Translations under genes and position numbers: made by a program
DNA from: Phycisphaerae bacterium
GTDB taxonomy: Bacteria; Planctomycetota; Phycisphaerae; Phycisphaerales; UBA1924
Direction: 5' to 3'
Length of the DNA: 64,000 nt
Assembly (NCBI GenBank): GCA_030432905.1
Contig: JAUILU010000004.1
Location: 186,001 to 250,000, forward strand
In this document: positions 8,699 to 17,900 of the stretch, in pieces
Layout: the number at the start of each line of letters is the position of its first letter
Position numbering within the stretch: position 1 is the stretch's first letter
The notes under the pieces: generated by a model
What the model was told of the DNA's origin: nothing
Database searches by the model: none
The model's input: only the letters and a program-made list of their open reading frames with translations

Positions 8699-10543
8699 GT
8701 GGTCGGCTACAGTCTGACCGTGGCGAAGCGTGAAGCAAGACTCAATCGACAGGGGCTTTCCCGGCTTTCTCCGGGCGCAGGCGCGGGCGATTGGACGCTC
8801 GTGGCGATCGGGGCGGCGATCGGCGCGATGACCGCGCTGGCGGCGATCGGATTCGTCAAGCTGCTGCACATGGTCGAAGTACGCGTCCACCACGCCCAGA
8901 ACGAGCACATCTGGATGCTCGTCGCGGGACCGGTCGTGGGCATGGGGCTGACAGGGCTGCTGGTCAAGGCGTTCGCGTCGGAGGCCAAGGGCCACGGCGT
9001 GCCGCAGGTCATCAAGGCGATCGTCAAAGGCAAGAGCAAAATCAAATGGCCCATCGGCGCGACCAAGGTCGCCGCGTCGATCCTGACCGTCGGCTCGGGC
9101 GGGTCGGCGGGCACGGAAGGCCCGGTCGTGCAGATCGGCGCGACGCTCGGCTCGGTCATCGGGCGGTGGTTCCCGTTCACGCGCGAGCACCTGCCCACAC
9201 TCGTCGGGTGCGGAGCCGCGGCGGGCATCAGCTCGATCTTCAACGCGCCCATCGCGGGCGTGTTCTTTGTGCTCGAGATCCTGCTCCGCGATTTCTCGGT
9301 CAAGGCCTTCGCGCCGATCGTCGTCGCCAGCGTGTTCAGCGCCGCGGTAACGCAGGCCATCCTCGGCAACAACGAAGCCATCTTCGCGACACCCGAGCAG
9401 CTCCACGGCTATGTCTTTACCATCGCAGAACTCCCGAGCTACATCGTCCTCGGTCTTCTCTGCGGCGTGATCGCCGTCGCGTTCAACAAGATCCTGCACA
9501 AGGGCGAGGATCTCTTCGACGGCTGGAAGATCCACGCGCTGCTCAAGCCGATCGTCGGGGCTTTGATCCTCGGCGCGCTCGGCATCGGCGCGGTCTACGC
9601 GATGAAGGCCATCTCGACTGAAGAAACAAGCCAGGTCCCCGCGTTCTTCGGCAACGGGTACGAGACCATCACAGGCCTGCTCACGCCCAGCGCGTACGAG
9701 AGCGGTTCGCTCCTGACCCACTCGTTCGGCGTGCTCGCGGTGCTTGTTGTGCTCAAGATGGTCGCGACGACGCTGACACTCGCGTCGGGCGGCTCGGGCG
9801 GCGTGTTCGCGCCGAGCCTGTTTCTGGGCGCGACAGGCGGGGCCGCGTTCGGGTTGCTGCTTGAGCGCGTCGGCCTCATGCCAGAGGGCGGCTCACCCGC
9901 GGCGTACGCGTTGGTCGGGATGGCGGCGGTCGTCGCCGGCTCGACGCACGCCACGCTGACTTCGATCCTGATCCTCTTCGAGCTGACTCGCGACGTGTAC
10001 GTGCTCTTGCCGATTATGCTCGCCGCGACCGTTGCGACGATCCTGGCGACCATTATCGAGCGCGACTCGATCTACTCGTTCAAGCTCCGCCGGGAGGGCG
10101 TGCTGCTCGGGGCTTCGCGTGACATCTCGCTCCTGCGGAAGATCCCGGTAACGAGCGTGCCCATCGAGCCGCTGCCGGGCGATGCGGTGTTCGCCTCAGA
10201 CCCGCTGGGCAAGCTGGTTTCGCTTCACGCCAACTACCACGTGCCCGACTTCGTCGTGGTTGAGCAAGACGGCAGCTACATCGGCATGGTCACGGGCCAC
10301 GACATGCGGACGGCGCTCATCGACCGCGAAGCGATCCCCTTGCTCCTGGTCGCGGAACTCCTGCGGACCGACCTGCCGGTCATCCGTCCAGACGAGATGC
10401 TCGACGCGGTCGTGGACCACTTTGCGGAGCACGATGTCTCTAGTTTGTGCCTCGTCACCGGGGGCGCCAACCCGCGTCCGATCGGCCTTATTACCCGCGG
10501 CAAGGTCATGAGTCGCTACCGCAAAGCACTCGAAGAGCACTAG
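8699..10543 (+). CDS. ClC-type chloride channel/antiporter with CBS pair
   Basis: A 614-residue membrane protein of the ClC family, which moves chloride as channels or Cl-/H+ exchangers. Selectivity-filter motifs are visible in order: GSGGSAGTEGP (about residues 137-147), GCGAAAGISSIFNAPIAG, and TLASGGSGGVFAPSLFLGA. About ten hydrophobic segments are followed from about residue 480 by two CBS domains (VSLHANYHVPDFVVVEQDGS; IRPDEMLDAVVDHF), which usually sense adenosine nucleotides. The first filter reads GSGGS rather than GSGIP, as in a sizeable subset of bacterial ClCs. The start is uncertain: GTG at 8699 or GTG at 8720, neither with a clear ribosome-binding site. Confidence 0.92.
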   Translation: MVGYSLTVAKREARLNRQGLSRLSPGAGAGDWTLVAIGAAIGAMTALAAIGFVKLLHMVEVRVHHAQNEHIWMLVAGPVVGMGLTGLLVKAFASEAKGHGVPQVIKAIVKGKSKIKWPIGATKVAASILTVGSGGSAGTEGPVVQIGATLGSVIGRWFPFTREHLPTLVGCGAAAGISSIFNAPIAGVFFVLEILLRDFSVKAFAPIVVASVFSAAVTQAILGNNEAIFATPEQLHGYVFTIAELPSYIVLGLLCGVIAVAFNKILHKGEDLFDGWKIHALLKPIVGALILGALGIGAVYAMKAISTEETSQVPAFFGNGYETITGLLTPSAYESGSLLTHSFGVLAVLVVLKMVATTLTLASGGSGGVFAPSLFLGATGGAAFGLLLERVGLMPEGGSPAAYALVGMAAVVAGSTHATLTSILILFELTRDVYVLLPIMLAATVATILATIIERDSIYSFKLRREGVLLGASRDISLLRKIPVTSVPIEPLPGDAVFASDPLGKLVSLHANYHVPDFVVVEQDGSYIGMVTGHDMRTALIDREAIPLLLVAELLRTDLPVIRPDEMLDAVVDHFAEHDVSSLCLVTGGANPRPIGLITRGKVMSRYRKALEEH

Positions 10544-10560
10544 CCGGTACGATACTGCAT

Positions 10561-11160
10561 ATGAGAAACGCACCCGCCGCCATTCTGACCGCCGCTGTGC
10601 TCGCCCTGCTGACAGGTTGCACGAGCGTCTGGGACCAGAGCTACCAGCCCTACCTGACCGCCCCCGCCCTGCGCAGCGGCGAGCAGGTCACGGTCCGTGA
10701 GATCCCTTGGCAGCGGATGCAAGCCGCCCTGCAGGAACAGAAAGACATCGCGTCCTCAAGCGACATCCACTGGCAGGAGTGGACCGACGAGCAGCGGCTC
10801 GAAGCCAACGGCAAGCTGCTCAAGGCTCTGCAGATCAGCGATGACCCTCGCAACGTCCGCATCGTCGGTGTCAGCTCGTTCCGCACGACTGACAAGGTCA
10901 GACCCTGGGACGGCGAGCTGGAATCGTTCGCCAAGAGCCGCGGCGCGCACTACGCCGTCTGGGCCAACCGCTACCTCGGCAAGGCCGAGACCATCGTGAC
11001 CCACACCGTCTGGTCGGACACGACCGACTACATCACCTACGAGGACTCCACCGGCGAAAACCGCAGAGCCTCACGCCGACGCTCGACGTCGAGCGATGTG
11101 CCGCTGGTAGTCGAGAAAGACGAGACCGGGTACACGGCTTTCTTTTTGCGTGTTGAGTAG
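10561..11160 (+). CDS. Putative lipoprotein of unknown function
   Basis: A 199-residue protein with a typical lipoprotein signal: MRNAPAAIL followed by a hydrophobic core and the lipobox LLTGC at about residues 17-21. The mature part has no domain I recognise. It contains a mixed alpha/beta region with VRIVGVSSFRTTD and HYAVWANRYLGKAETIVTHTVW, and ends in a hydrophobic FFLRVE. The stretch RRASRRRSTSS is basic. It starts 17 bases after the ClC gene on the same strand and could be co-transcribed with it. The ATG at 10561 is the only start that yields the signal peptide. Confidence 0.7.
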   Translation: MRNAPAAILTAAVLALLTGCTSVWDQSYQPYLTAPALRSGEQVTVREIPWQRMQAALQEQKDIASSSDIHWQEWTDEQRLEANGKLLKALQISDDPRNVRIVGVSSFRTTDKVRPWDGELESFAKSRGAHYAVWANRYLGKAETIVTHTVWSDTTDYITYEDSTGENRRASRRRSTSSDVPLVVEKDETGYTAFFLRVE

Positions 11161-11195
11161 TGAAACCCGAGCCTCGGCTTTCTCAATAGACCACT

Positions 11196-11612
11196 ATGAC
11201 ACCCTTCGCGTGGGCGATAGTCTGCTTCGTTGTCTTTGATCTCGCACTGGCGGTATTCATCGTGCGGGCGATGACCTCGTCCGCGTTCGGCTCGCTCGCC
11301 GACGAGTTTCCCAAGGTCGAGCCTGGCGACGTCCATACCGAGCGCAAACGCCAGAGCTTCTCGATGGGGCTGCTGAATTTCGGGTTCGCGGTCAGGGTCC
11401 GCGTTGACGACGCGCACGTTCACCTCTCGCCCGAGCCATACATCAAGTGGTCGGGCATGCCGAGCATGAGCATCCCGATTGATCGGTTCGGCACGAAGGG
11501 CGCCGCGCGCGGGCGATGGCTGCCGCACACGGTCTTGATCGACTCGGACAGGTCGAACACAGAGCTTTCATGCCCGAAGTGGCTCTGGCAACTGATCGCC
11601 GGGGAGAGCTGA
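11196..11612 (+). CDS. Small membrane-anchored protein, unknown
   Basis: A 138-residue protein with one N-terminal transmembrane helix (about residues 5-27) and a soluble remainder. The soluble part has a plausible beta-rich pattern (FGFAVRVRVDDAHVHLSPEPYIKW) that recalls small bacterial PH-like modules, but I cannot assign a family. It follows the lipoprotein gene by 35 bases on the same strand. Codon usage (high GC in third positions) fits a real gene. No known function. Confidence 0.6.
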   Translation: MTPFAWAIVCFVVFDLALAVFIVRAMTSSAFGSLADEFPKVEPGDVHTERKRQSFSMGLLNFGFAVRVRVDDAHVHLSPEPYIKWSGMPSMSIPIDRFGTKGAARGRWLPHTVLIDSDRSNTELSCPKWLWQLIAGES

Positions 11613-11631
11613 GCGCCGTCGATTTTGACCG

Positions 11632-12816
11632 CTAGTCAGACTCGGTCTCAGCGGTCGTTACAATTTTCCCTCGCTCGGCTTTCTTTGCTGCACGCCATTG
11701 TTTCGCTTCTTCAATGCACAAAGCCGAGGATTGCTCACCAAACCGAACAAGAAGTGCTGAGGAGATCTCGAGGGGCTTGCATCTGAAGCGGTTCTCAGTG
11801 ATTCTCATTCTGCCAGTCTGTCGTCGCAATTGGCGCAACCAGTGATTTCGGTGACTGCTTTTTCTCATCAGCAGTGAAACTCGGCCGTTGGATGGGTACA
11901 ACCGGATTCCACTGAGATCATCGCGCGGAACCGTGACGTTGCGCCATGTCCGGCGAATAACAACCTGATCATCTGAAACAGCGAGACTCACCGGTCCGCC
12001 GCCTGCGATGAAATCACCAATGCTGAACATTGCTTTCACTAAGACTGCGCTGCCAACAAAGATAATTCCCAGGCATACCCGGGCAAGAAACTCGTAGTCG
12101 GTTTCAGAATCACCACCCATGATTGCTCTGATAACAACGATGGACAACGCAATCACGAGCACGCCCCCAAGAACCCATACGATTTCCGACCAGAGGCTTG
12201 GCCGACGCTTGGCATTCCATAAAAGCGTGCCCGTACTTGGAACCGCAAACCAGTCATATCGTTCGAAAAACTCGAAGTAAGATGAACCGAACTGCGAATG
12301 AGGCTTGCGAGTGGCCCACCCGATCCGATTCACCGCCACTTCATGCAGCTTCTCTGCTGAGACGCCGAACCAGCCTGTTTCAAACGGCCTTCTAACAAAG
12401 CCGTCGTTCATGACAACAGTCAGATAATCTCTCGAGCACCTACTCTGCTTCGTTCTATCAGGACCCGTGTAGATTCCAGAGATATCCTCAGCGGCTATAT
12501 GTTGTTTCTTCCCAAACCCCGTGTATGTGGTGATACCCTTCTCGTGGAATCTGACGCGATACGGTGCGGGTATCAATATCAACAGGATCGGGAATGCCAG
12601 AAATGCGGTGAAGATGTGCAACCCCGCAAGCCCGACAATTACATCACAGAGAATCGTGCTATCCTCAGTGAACCGCGGCTCGCCGGCATTAAACAGTAAC
12701 ACCGACAGAACGGTTACCATCGGGCTCAGCCCGTAGATCGCCATCCCAATGAGGATCTTGTTTCGACGCGTGTTCCTCACCTCCCATGCTGATTCGGAAT
12801 CCTCGATGATCGGCAT
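11632..12816 (-). CDS. Membrane protein with two PH-like segments, low-GC
   Basis: A 394-residue protein with two pairs of transmembrane helices (about residues 22-45 and 58-82; then about 215-235 and 250-270). Each pair is followed by a soluble segment with the look of a bacterial PH-like domain (YRVRFHEKGITTYTGFGKKQHI; VSLAVSDDQVVIRRTWRNVTVP), so the protein looks internally duplicated. Base composition is clearly lower in GC than its neighbours: two hand-counted 60-base lines give 48-50%, against about 62% nearby. It begins 6 bases after the uvrC stop codon on the same strand. The contrast suggests recent acquisition. Function unknown. Confidence 0.65.
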   Translation of the reverse strand: MPIIEDSESAWEVRNTRRNKILIGMAIYGLSPMVTVLSVLLFNAGEPRFTEDSTILCDVIVGLAGLHIFTAFLAFPILLILIPAPYRVRFHEKGITTYTGFGKKQHIAAEDISGIYTGPDRTKQSRCSRDYLTVVMNDGFVRRPFETGWFGVSAEKLHEVAVNRIGWATRKPHSQFGSSYFEFFERYDWFAVPSTGTLLWNAKRRPSLWSEIVWVLGGVLVIALSIVVIRAIMGGDSETDYEFLARVCLGIIFVGSAVLVKAMFSIGDFIAGGGPVSLAVSDDQVVIRRTWRNVTVPRDDLSGIRLYPSNGRVSLLMRKSSHRNHWLRQLRRQTGRMRITENRFRCKPLEISSALLVRFGEQSSALCIEEAKQWRAAKKAERGKIVTTAETESD

Positions 12817-12821
12817 GGGCT

Positions 12822-14228
12822 CTACTCCCCGAGTGTGCGCTTTCGCCTGAGAATGTGATGATAGTGCTGCGCGAAACGGTGCGCTTCGTCGCGGACCTGC
12901 TGGAGCAGCTTGAGTCCGAGGTTCTCGCGCCCGAGCTTGATCGGGGCGCTCTTCTGCTGGACGTAGATCAGTTCTTCTTTCTTGGCTAGGCTCACGACCA
13001 TCGGTGGCGGGACGTCGAGCGAGTCGAAGACTTCCATCGCGGCGTGGAGCTGGCCCAGCCCGCCGTCGATCAGGATCACCTCGGGGTACAGCTCCCAGCC
13101 CTTGCCCGCCTCGCGGTAGCGCCTACTGACGACTTCCTGCAGCGCCTTGTAGTCGTCGTTGTTGACGCTTTTGACTTTGTACCTGCGGTACTCGTTTTTG
13201 AACGGCCTGCCGTCAACGAAGCAGACTTTGCTGCCGACAGTCTCGTTGCCCTGCAGGTGCGCGATGTCGAAGCCCTCGACGCAGCGGATCGGCTCCGCCA
13301 AACCAAGCGTGCGCTGGAGGCTCGCGAGTCCCTTCATCGGATCGACGTAGCCGATCTCGGTCTCGGGCTGCCACTGGTCGCTCTTGTCGGCGCGGTGGTC
13401 AAGCTTTTCTATGGCTTTGATCTGATCACGCAGGATCGCGGCGTCCTCGAACCGCATGTCCTTTGCCGCCTCCGCCATCTGCTCGCGCATCTCGCGGAGC
13501 ACGACCGAACGCTTCGACCCGATGAACCGTGTGAAGCGTTTGATGTCGTCCTTGTACTGCTCGCTGGAGATCCGATCGGCACACGGCGCGGTGCACTGGC
13601 CGATCGGGTGCAGCAGGCACGGGCGGAAGTGCTTGTTCTTCGGGTCGTTCTCGATAATGTCGAGGCTGCACGTGCGGAACTTGAAGATCTTCTGCGTGAT
13701 CTTGAGCGACTCGCGGAGCGCGCCCGAGTCGATGAACGGGCCGAGGATCTTGGCGCCCTTGAACTCCGGAGCGATCTGGCCCGTGCGGTCGTCGATGCCC
13801 GATGGGTTGCGCGTAATGAACACGCGCGGGTAGTCCTCGCGCTGGCTGATGACAAGGTACGGGAAGCTCTTGTCGTCGGTCATCCGCACGTTGAACTGCG
13901 GCTTGATGTCTTTGATGAGCCTCGCCTCGGTCAGCAGCGCACTGACCTCTGTGTCACACTCGATCGTATCGAAATCGACGACAATATCGAGCATCGGCTG
14001 CTTCGCGGGGCCAAGGTCGGTCGAGGGGAGGAAGTAGCTGCTGACACGGTGCGGCAGGCTCTTGGCCTTGCCGACGTAGATCACCACGCCAGCGCTGTCC
14101 TTCATGAGGTATACGCCCGGCACGGCGGGCAGAGCACGGGCCTTCTTGCCGAGCTCGCGCAGGCGATCGCTCAGCTGACCATCCTCTTCGCTCGGAGCGG
14201 CACTGATTTCATCTGGCACGTCTGACAC
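12822..14228 (-). CDS. uvrC: UvrABC system protein C, lacking the C-terminal HhH region
   Basis: UvrC makes the 3' and 5' incisions in nucleotide excision repair. This 468-residue form has the GIY-YIG domain (VPGVYLMKDSAGVVIYVGKAK, about residues 36-56), the UVR motif that binds UvrB (EMREQMAEAAKDMRFEDAA), and the RNase-H-like endonuclease domain with GFDIAH, VILIDGG and RDEAHRF. It ends at HHILRRKRTLGE, where other UvrC proteins continue into a helix-hairpin-helix region of about 60-100 residues. Typical UvrC is about 600 residues. The GTG at 14228 was chosen because the long upstream frame is antisense to the next gene. The loss may be natural to the lineage or caused by the adjacent low-GC gene. 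Confidence 0.9.
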   Translation of the reverse strand: MSDVPDEISAAPSEEDGQLSDRLRELGKKARALPAVPGVYLMKDSAGVVIYVGKAKSLPHRVSSYFLPSTDLGPAKQPMLDIVVDFDTIECDTEVSALLTEARLIKDIKPQFNVRMTDDKSFPYLVISQREDYPRVFITRNPSGIDDRTGQIAPEFKGAKILGPFIDSGALRESLKITQKIFKFRTCSLDIIENDPKNKHFRPCLLHPIGQCTAPCADRISSEQYKDDIKRFTRFIGSKRSVVLREMREQMAEAAKDMRFEDAAILRDQIKAIEKLDHRADKSDQWQPETEIGYVDPMKGLASLQRTLGLAEPIRCVEGFDIAHLQGNETVGSKVCFVDGRPFKNEYRRYKVKSVNNDDYKALQEVVSRRYREAGKGWELYPEVILIDGGLGQLHAAMEVFDSLDVPPPMVVSLAKKEELIYVQQKSAPIKLGRENLGLKLLQQVRDEAHRFAQHYHHILRRKRTLGE

Positions 14229-14333
14229 GCACAATCGTACGGTGCAAACCCGGTCGGAGATTCCACAGAGAATTGCACCACAGCAGCGGGTTTGCGGTAC
14301 CATCTCCGACCTGACCGAATCTGCGGGGTGTTG

Positions 14334-16475
14334 ATGAAGCATGGTCTGAATGTTGGTGCTGCGGGCTGTCTGTCTGTGCTGTCCGTGTGCGCCACAGCCC
14401 AGCCCGAAACCAAGCCCAGCCAGATCGTCAGACGCGCGCCGACGGCTCCCACGATCGACGGGAAGCTGGACGACGAAGTCTGGAAAGAAGCCGCGGCGCT
14501 CGACAGCTTCGTGCAGGTCGATCCGAACGAGGGCGCTGCGCCAACCGAGCCAACCGAAGTCCGCGTGCTCTTCGACGACGACAACCTCTACATCGGCATC
14601 CGGTGTTTCGACAGCCAGCCCGATCAGATCCGGGCGTCCGAGATGCGCCGCGACGGGCCGAGGAACACCGACGACCATGTGATCGTGGTGATCGACCCGT
14701 TCGGTTCGCAGCGCGACGGGTACCTCTTCGCCGCGGGCCCGGCGGGGCTGAAGATCGACGCGCTCATCGAAGGCGGCCAGTGGCGCATCGCGTGGGACGG
14801 GATCTGGCAGAACAAGGTCTCGATCGACGGCGAGGGCTGGGTTGCCGAGATGGCGATCCCGTACAAAACGCTCTCGTTCGATCCGGCGCGCACCGAGTGG
14901 TCGATCAATGTGCAGCGCGTGCTGCGCCGAAACAGCGAGACCACAAGATGGTCCGGCGCGCAGCGCGAGATCGACATCGCCAACCTCGCGGGCGCGGGCA
15001 CCATCGAGGGCTTCGAGGGCAACCTGCACCAGGGCATGGGGCTCACGCTCAAACCATTCGGCGTGCTGACCAGCGAGATCGACGACGGCTGGCCCGAGCT
15101 CGACGCGGGGCTCGATGTCTTCTACAAGATCACACCCGAGATCACCGCGGCGATCACGATCAACACCGATTTCGCAGAGGCCGAGGTTGATCAGCGGCGC
15201 GTCAACCTCTCGCGATTCCCGCTTTTCTTCGAGGAAAAACGCGATTTTTTCCTCGAAGAAGCAGGCGTTTTCGAGTTCGGAAACATCAGGCAAAGCCCCC
15301 GGCCGTTTTTCAGCAGGCGCATCGGCATCGTCGCGGGCGAGGAGAAGTCGATCCTCGCCGGCGCGCGCATCACCGGGCGCAGCGGCGACGTGCGGTTCGG
15401 GCTCATGAACGTAGTCATGAAAGACGACGACGAGCTCGGCACCAAGAACCTTACTGTCGGGCGCGCGATCATCAATGTGCTCGACGAATCTTCCGTCGGT
15501 GTCATCGCCACCAACGGCAACCCGGGCGAACGCGGCGAGAACTCGCTCATCGGCGGCGATTTCAGCTACGTCAACTCGAGCTTTATGGGTGACGCCAGCC
15601 TAAGAGCAGGCGTCTTCGCGCAGGGCACACGCGATGACCCCGCAGGCGGCAACGAGGAGTTTGGCTACACCGTCGGCGGACGGGCAGAATTCCAAACCGA
15701 CGACTGGAACCTTTTCGGTTTCGTCGCACACGTCGATGACGAGTTCAGGCCGGCGCTCGGGTTCGTCTCTCGCCCGGGCGAGCGCGAGCACATCGCCCGC
15801 GCCACACGCACCTTCCGCCCAGAGCACGAGCACATCCGGACCGTCTCATTCACCACCGGCGGCGATCTCTACACCGACGAGGGCGACACCGTCAACACCA
15901 TCAGCGCCTCGATCCTCAGCTCGACACTCAACACCAACGACCAGAACTACGTGACCGCAGACTTCCGCTTCGACCGAGACCGGCTCACCGAGACATTCGA
16001 GATCAGCGACGGCGTGGTGCTGCCCGTTGACACGTACCACACGCTCTACGGCACGCTCGACGCCGGCACCGACCCGTCGCAAACACTCGCTGTTCACGCG
16101 GGTGTCAGGTTCGGCGAGTTCTACAGCGGCACACGCTACGACTACATGGCAGAACTCAACTTCAGGCCCAACTCCCGGTTCAGCGGCTCGGCGGAGTTCA
16201 TCTATCAGGACATCAACCTGCCCGAGGGCGATTTCGAGGTCGAGATCCTCCGCACTCGCGGCACGGTCCAGTTCTCGCCCGATCTCACGCTCGACGCCAT
16301 CGTCCAGTGGGACAGCGTCTCGGACCAGGCGGGCCTCAACACAAGGCTGCGCTGGGAGCCCTGGCCAGGGCAGGAAATCTATGTCGTCTACAACGAGAGC
16401 TACGACGCCGACGACAGCTTCAACTCGACAGCCCGCGAGGCGATCCTCAAATTTGGCGCAACCATCCGTTTCTAG
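14334..16475 (+). CDS. CBM9-like/DUF5916 outer-membrane-type protein
   Basis: A 713-residue exported protein. After a signal peptide (ending near CATAQ) comes a CBM9-like beta-sandwich with the hallmark TIDGKLDDEVWKEAA, LFDDDNLYIGIRCFD and a closing WVAEMAIPYKTL. The rest matches the DUF5916 pattern of beta-rich segments, with FPLFFEEKRDFFLE and repeated amphipathic strands. It ends in a phenylalanine-terminated strand (LKFGATIRF) as in outer-membrane barrels. Such proteins are thought to sit in the outer membrane and handle glycans or other ligands; no substrate is known. The ATG at 14334 follows GGGGTG. It is divergent from uvrC. Confidence 0.85.
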   Translation: MKHGLNVGAAGCLSVLSVCATAQPETKPSQIVRRAPTAPTIDGKLDDEVWKEAAALDSFVQVDPNEGAAPTEPTEVRVLFDDDNLYIGIRCFDSQPDQIRASEMRRDGPRNTDDHVIVVIDPFGSQRDGYLFAAGPAGLKIDALIEGGQWRIAWDGIWQNKVSIDGEGWVAEMAIPYKTLSFDPARTEWSINVQRVLRRNSETTRWSGAQREIDIANLAGAGTIEGFEGNLHQGMGLTLKPFGVLTSEIDDGWPELDAGLDVFYKITPEITAAITINTDFAEAEVDQRRVNLSRFPLFFEEKRDFFLEEAGVFEFGNIRQSPRPFFSRRIGIVAGEEKSILAGARITGRSGDVRFGLMNVVMKDDDELGTKNLTVGRAIINVLDESSVGVIATNGNPGERGENSLIGGDFSYVNSSFMGDASLRAGVFAQGTRDDPAGGNEEFGYTVGGRAEFQTDDWNLFGFVAHVDDEFRPALGFVSRPGEREHIARATRTFRPEHEHIRTVSFTTGGDLYTDEGDTVNTISASILSSTLNTNDQNYVTADFRFDRDRLTETFEISDGVVLPVDTYHTLYGTLDAGTDPSQTLAVHAGVRFGEFYSGTRYDYMAELNFRPNSRFSGSAEFIYQDINLPEGDFEVEILRTRGTVQFSPDLTLDAIVQWDSVSDQAGLNTRLRWEPWPGQEIYVVYNESYDADDSFNSTAREAILKFGATIRF

Positions 16476-16522
16476 TCGAAACCCGTATAACACACGAATT
16501 CACACGTTTACGGAGTCTTGAC

Positions 16523-17866
16523 ATGACCGCACGGACCCTGATCGCACTCGCATTCTCCGCAGTCCCGGGCATCGCGCTCGCTCAGGCCGATGACCTGTTT
16601 GTCTTCGAGCTGACCGAAACCGGGAACATGAGCAACTCGCTGATCGTGGGCGGCTCAACCCTGCCCGATCTGGCGGAAGACCTCGCCGACACCGAGGGTG
16701 ACTTTGCAAGCTTCGACGGGCTGCAGTTCGACGCGATGCTCCGCTACGCGGGTGTGGACGGCGCGATCGACATCAACTACGACCCCTCGGGCGGTTCGAT
16801 GGGCGGCGCGGTCCTGACGATCAACAACATCGAGGGCTACGACGGCCCGCCGATCGTGCTCGACGAAGCCGACGGCGACCTCGGCGACCAGCTCCAGGAC
16901 TTCTTCCTCAAGGACAACCCCGACATCATCAAGGACTTCCTCTCGGCGATCGCAGAGACGTCGCCCGTTTCGATTACCGACGGCAACCCGCTCGCCTCGA
17001 CCGCCCGGAGCGCCAACTTCCGCTTCAACCGCTTCGGCCTGTTCGCCGACGCCAGCCCCGCCAGCAACCAGATCAACCGCATGTTCGTTGACCGCGTCGA
17101 TCCGGGTCTTGAGGGCGACGCGGAATCGGCAGAAGACGATGTGCCCAGGATGCAGCTTGGCTCGGCGATGATCGACCACGGCGGCTTCCTCTCGCGCATC
17201 GACTTCACCGGGCAGACCGTGTCCGCCGGCGACTTCGATGGCTCGTCCTTCGACGTCAACTTCAGCACCGAGGCACGCCTGAACGAACGCGTCTCGCTCG
17301 CGTTCGGTGTCCCCATCGGATACCACACCATCGAGGGCGCCGACGTTTTCAACATCGGCCTCCACGTCAACCTGCCGATTAACATCATGCTCATCGAAGA
17401 GGACGCCAAGCAGGGATTCAGCTGGACGCTCACGCCGGGCGTTTCCGCCGAGGGCGTTGTGTCGTACGACTTCGCCGCGGGCGGCACGCTCTACTCGCTC
17501 GGCGTCACCAACGCCTTCCGCTACGACTACGACCGGTTCACCTTCATCGCCGCCCAGCAGATCACCATCCACGAATCAACCGAGCTCGATGTTGACGAAT
17601 ACAAGATCGACCCGGGCATCGAGCAGCAGATCCTCAAGCTCGGCGGCAAAGCGCTCTACCGCTTCACCGACGGAGCCGCGGTCTACGTCGGGGGCACATG
17701 GACAGACTTCCTCGAAGACGCGGCGATCGATGACTACGTCACACCCGTCGCTGGCGTCATGTGGCAGCTCAAGAACGGCGCCAACCTGTCCATCGGGTAC
17801 GAGGGCGACTTCGGCGACGACTACGACGCGCACGGCGGCCGACTAACCTTCCAGATGCCCTTCTAA
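16523..17866 (+). CDS. Exported beta-barrel-like protein, unknown
   Basis: A 447-residue protein with a clear signal peptide (MTARTLIALAFSAVPGIALAQA). The second half alternates hydrophobic and polar residues as in outer-membrane beta-barrels (FSWTLTPGVSAEGVVSYDFAAGG; GAAVYVGGTWTDFLED) and the chain ends in LTFQMPF, with the C-terminal Phe typical of barrel proteins. The N-terminal half is acidic, without a domain I recognise. The ATG at 16523 follows GGAG. It lies 47 bp after the DUF5916 gene on the same strand, so the two may form an envelope operon. Confidence 0.75.
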   Translation: MTARTLIALAFSAVPGIALAQADDLFVFELTETGNMSNSLIVGGSTLPDLAEDLADTEGDFASFDGLQFDAMLRYAGVDGAIDINYDPSGGSMGGAVLTINNIEGYDGPPIVLDEADGDLGDQLQDFFLKDNPDIIKDFLSAIAETSPVSITDGNPLASTARSANFRFNRFGLFADASPASNQINRMFVDRVDPGLEGDAESAEDDVPRMQLGSAMIDHGGFLSRIDFTGQTVSAGDFDGSSFDVNFSTEARLNERVSLAFGVPIGYHTIEGADVFNIGLHVNLPINIMLIEEDAKQGFSWTLTPGVSAEGVVSYDFAAGGTLYSLGVTNAFRYDYDRFTFIAAQQITIHESTELDVDEYKIDPGIEQQILKLGGKALYRFTDGAAVYVGGTWTDFLEDAAIDDYVTPVAGVMWQLKNGANLSIGYEGDFGDDYDAHGGRLTFQMPF

Positions 17867-17900
17867 ATCAGATCAGTTCTAGCAGCAAACAGAAATCGCT

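Noticed and set aside
8444..9721. Minus-strand open frame of 425 codons
   Set aside because: It is antisense to the ClC gene and has mirror-frame composition.
11146..11182. CCGAG-C-CTCGG near 11170 as a terminator of the lipoprotein gene
   Set aside because: The palindrome leaves no workable loop and the following T-rich stretch is short, so it is not convincing.
14229..15293. N-terminal extension of the uvrC frame to about 823 codons
   Set aside because: The extra part is antisense to the CBM9/DUF5916 gene and has no UvrC homology; the GTG at 14228 gives a normal N-terminus.
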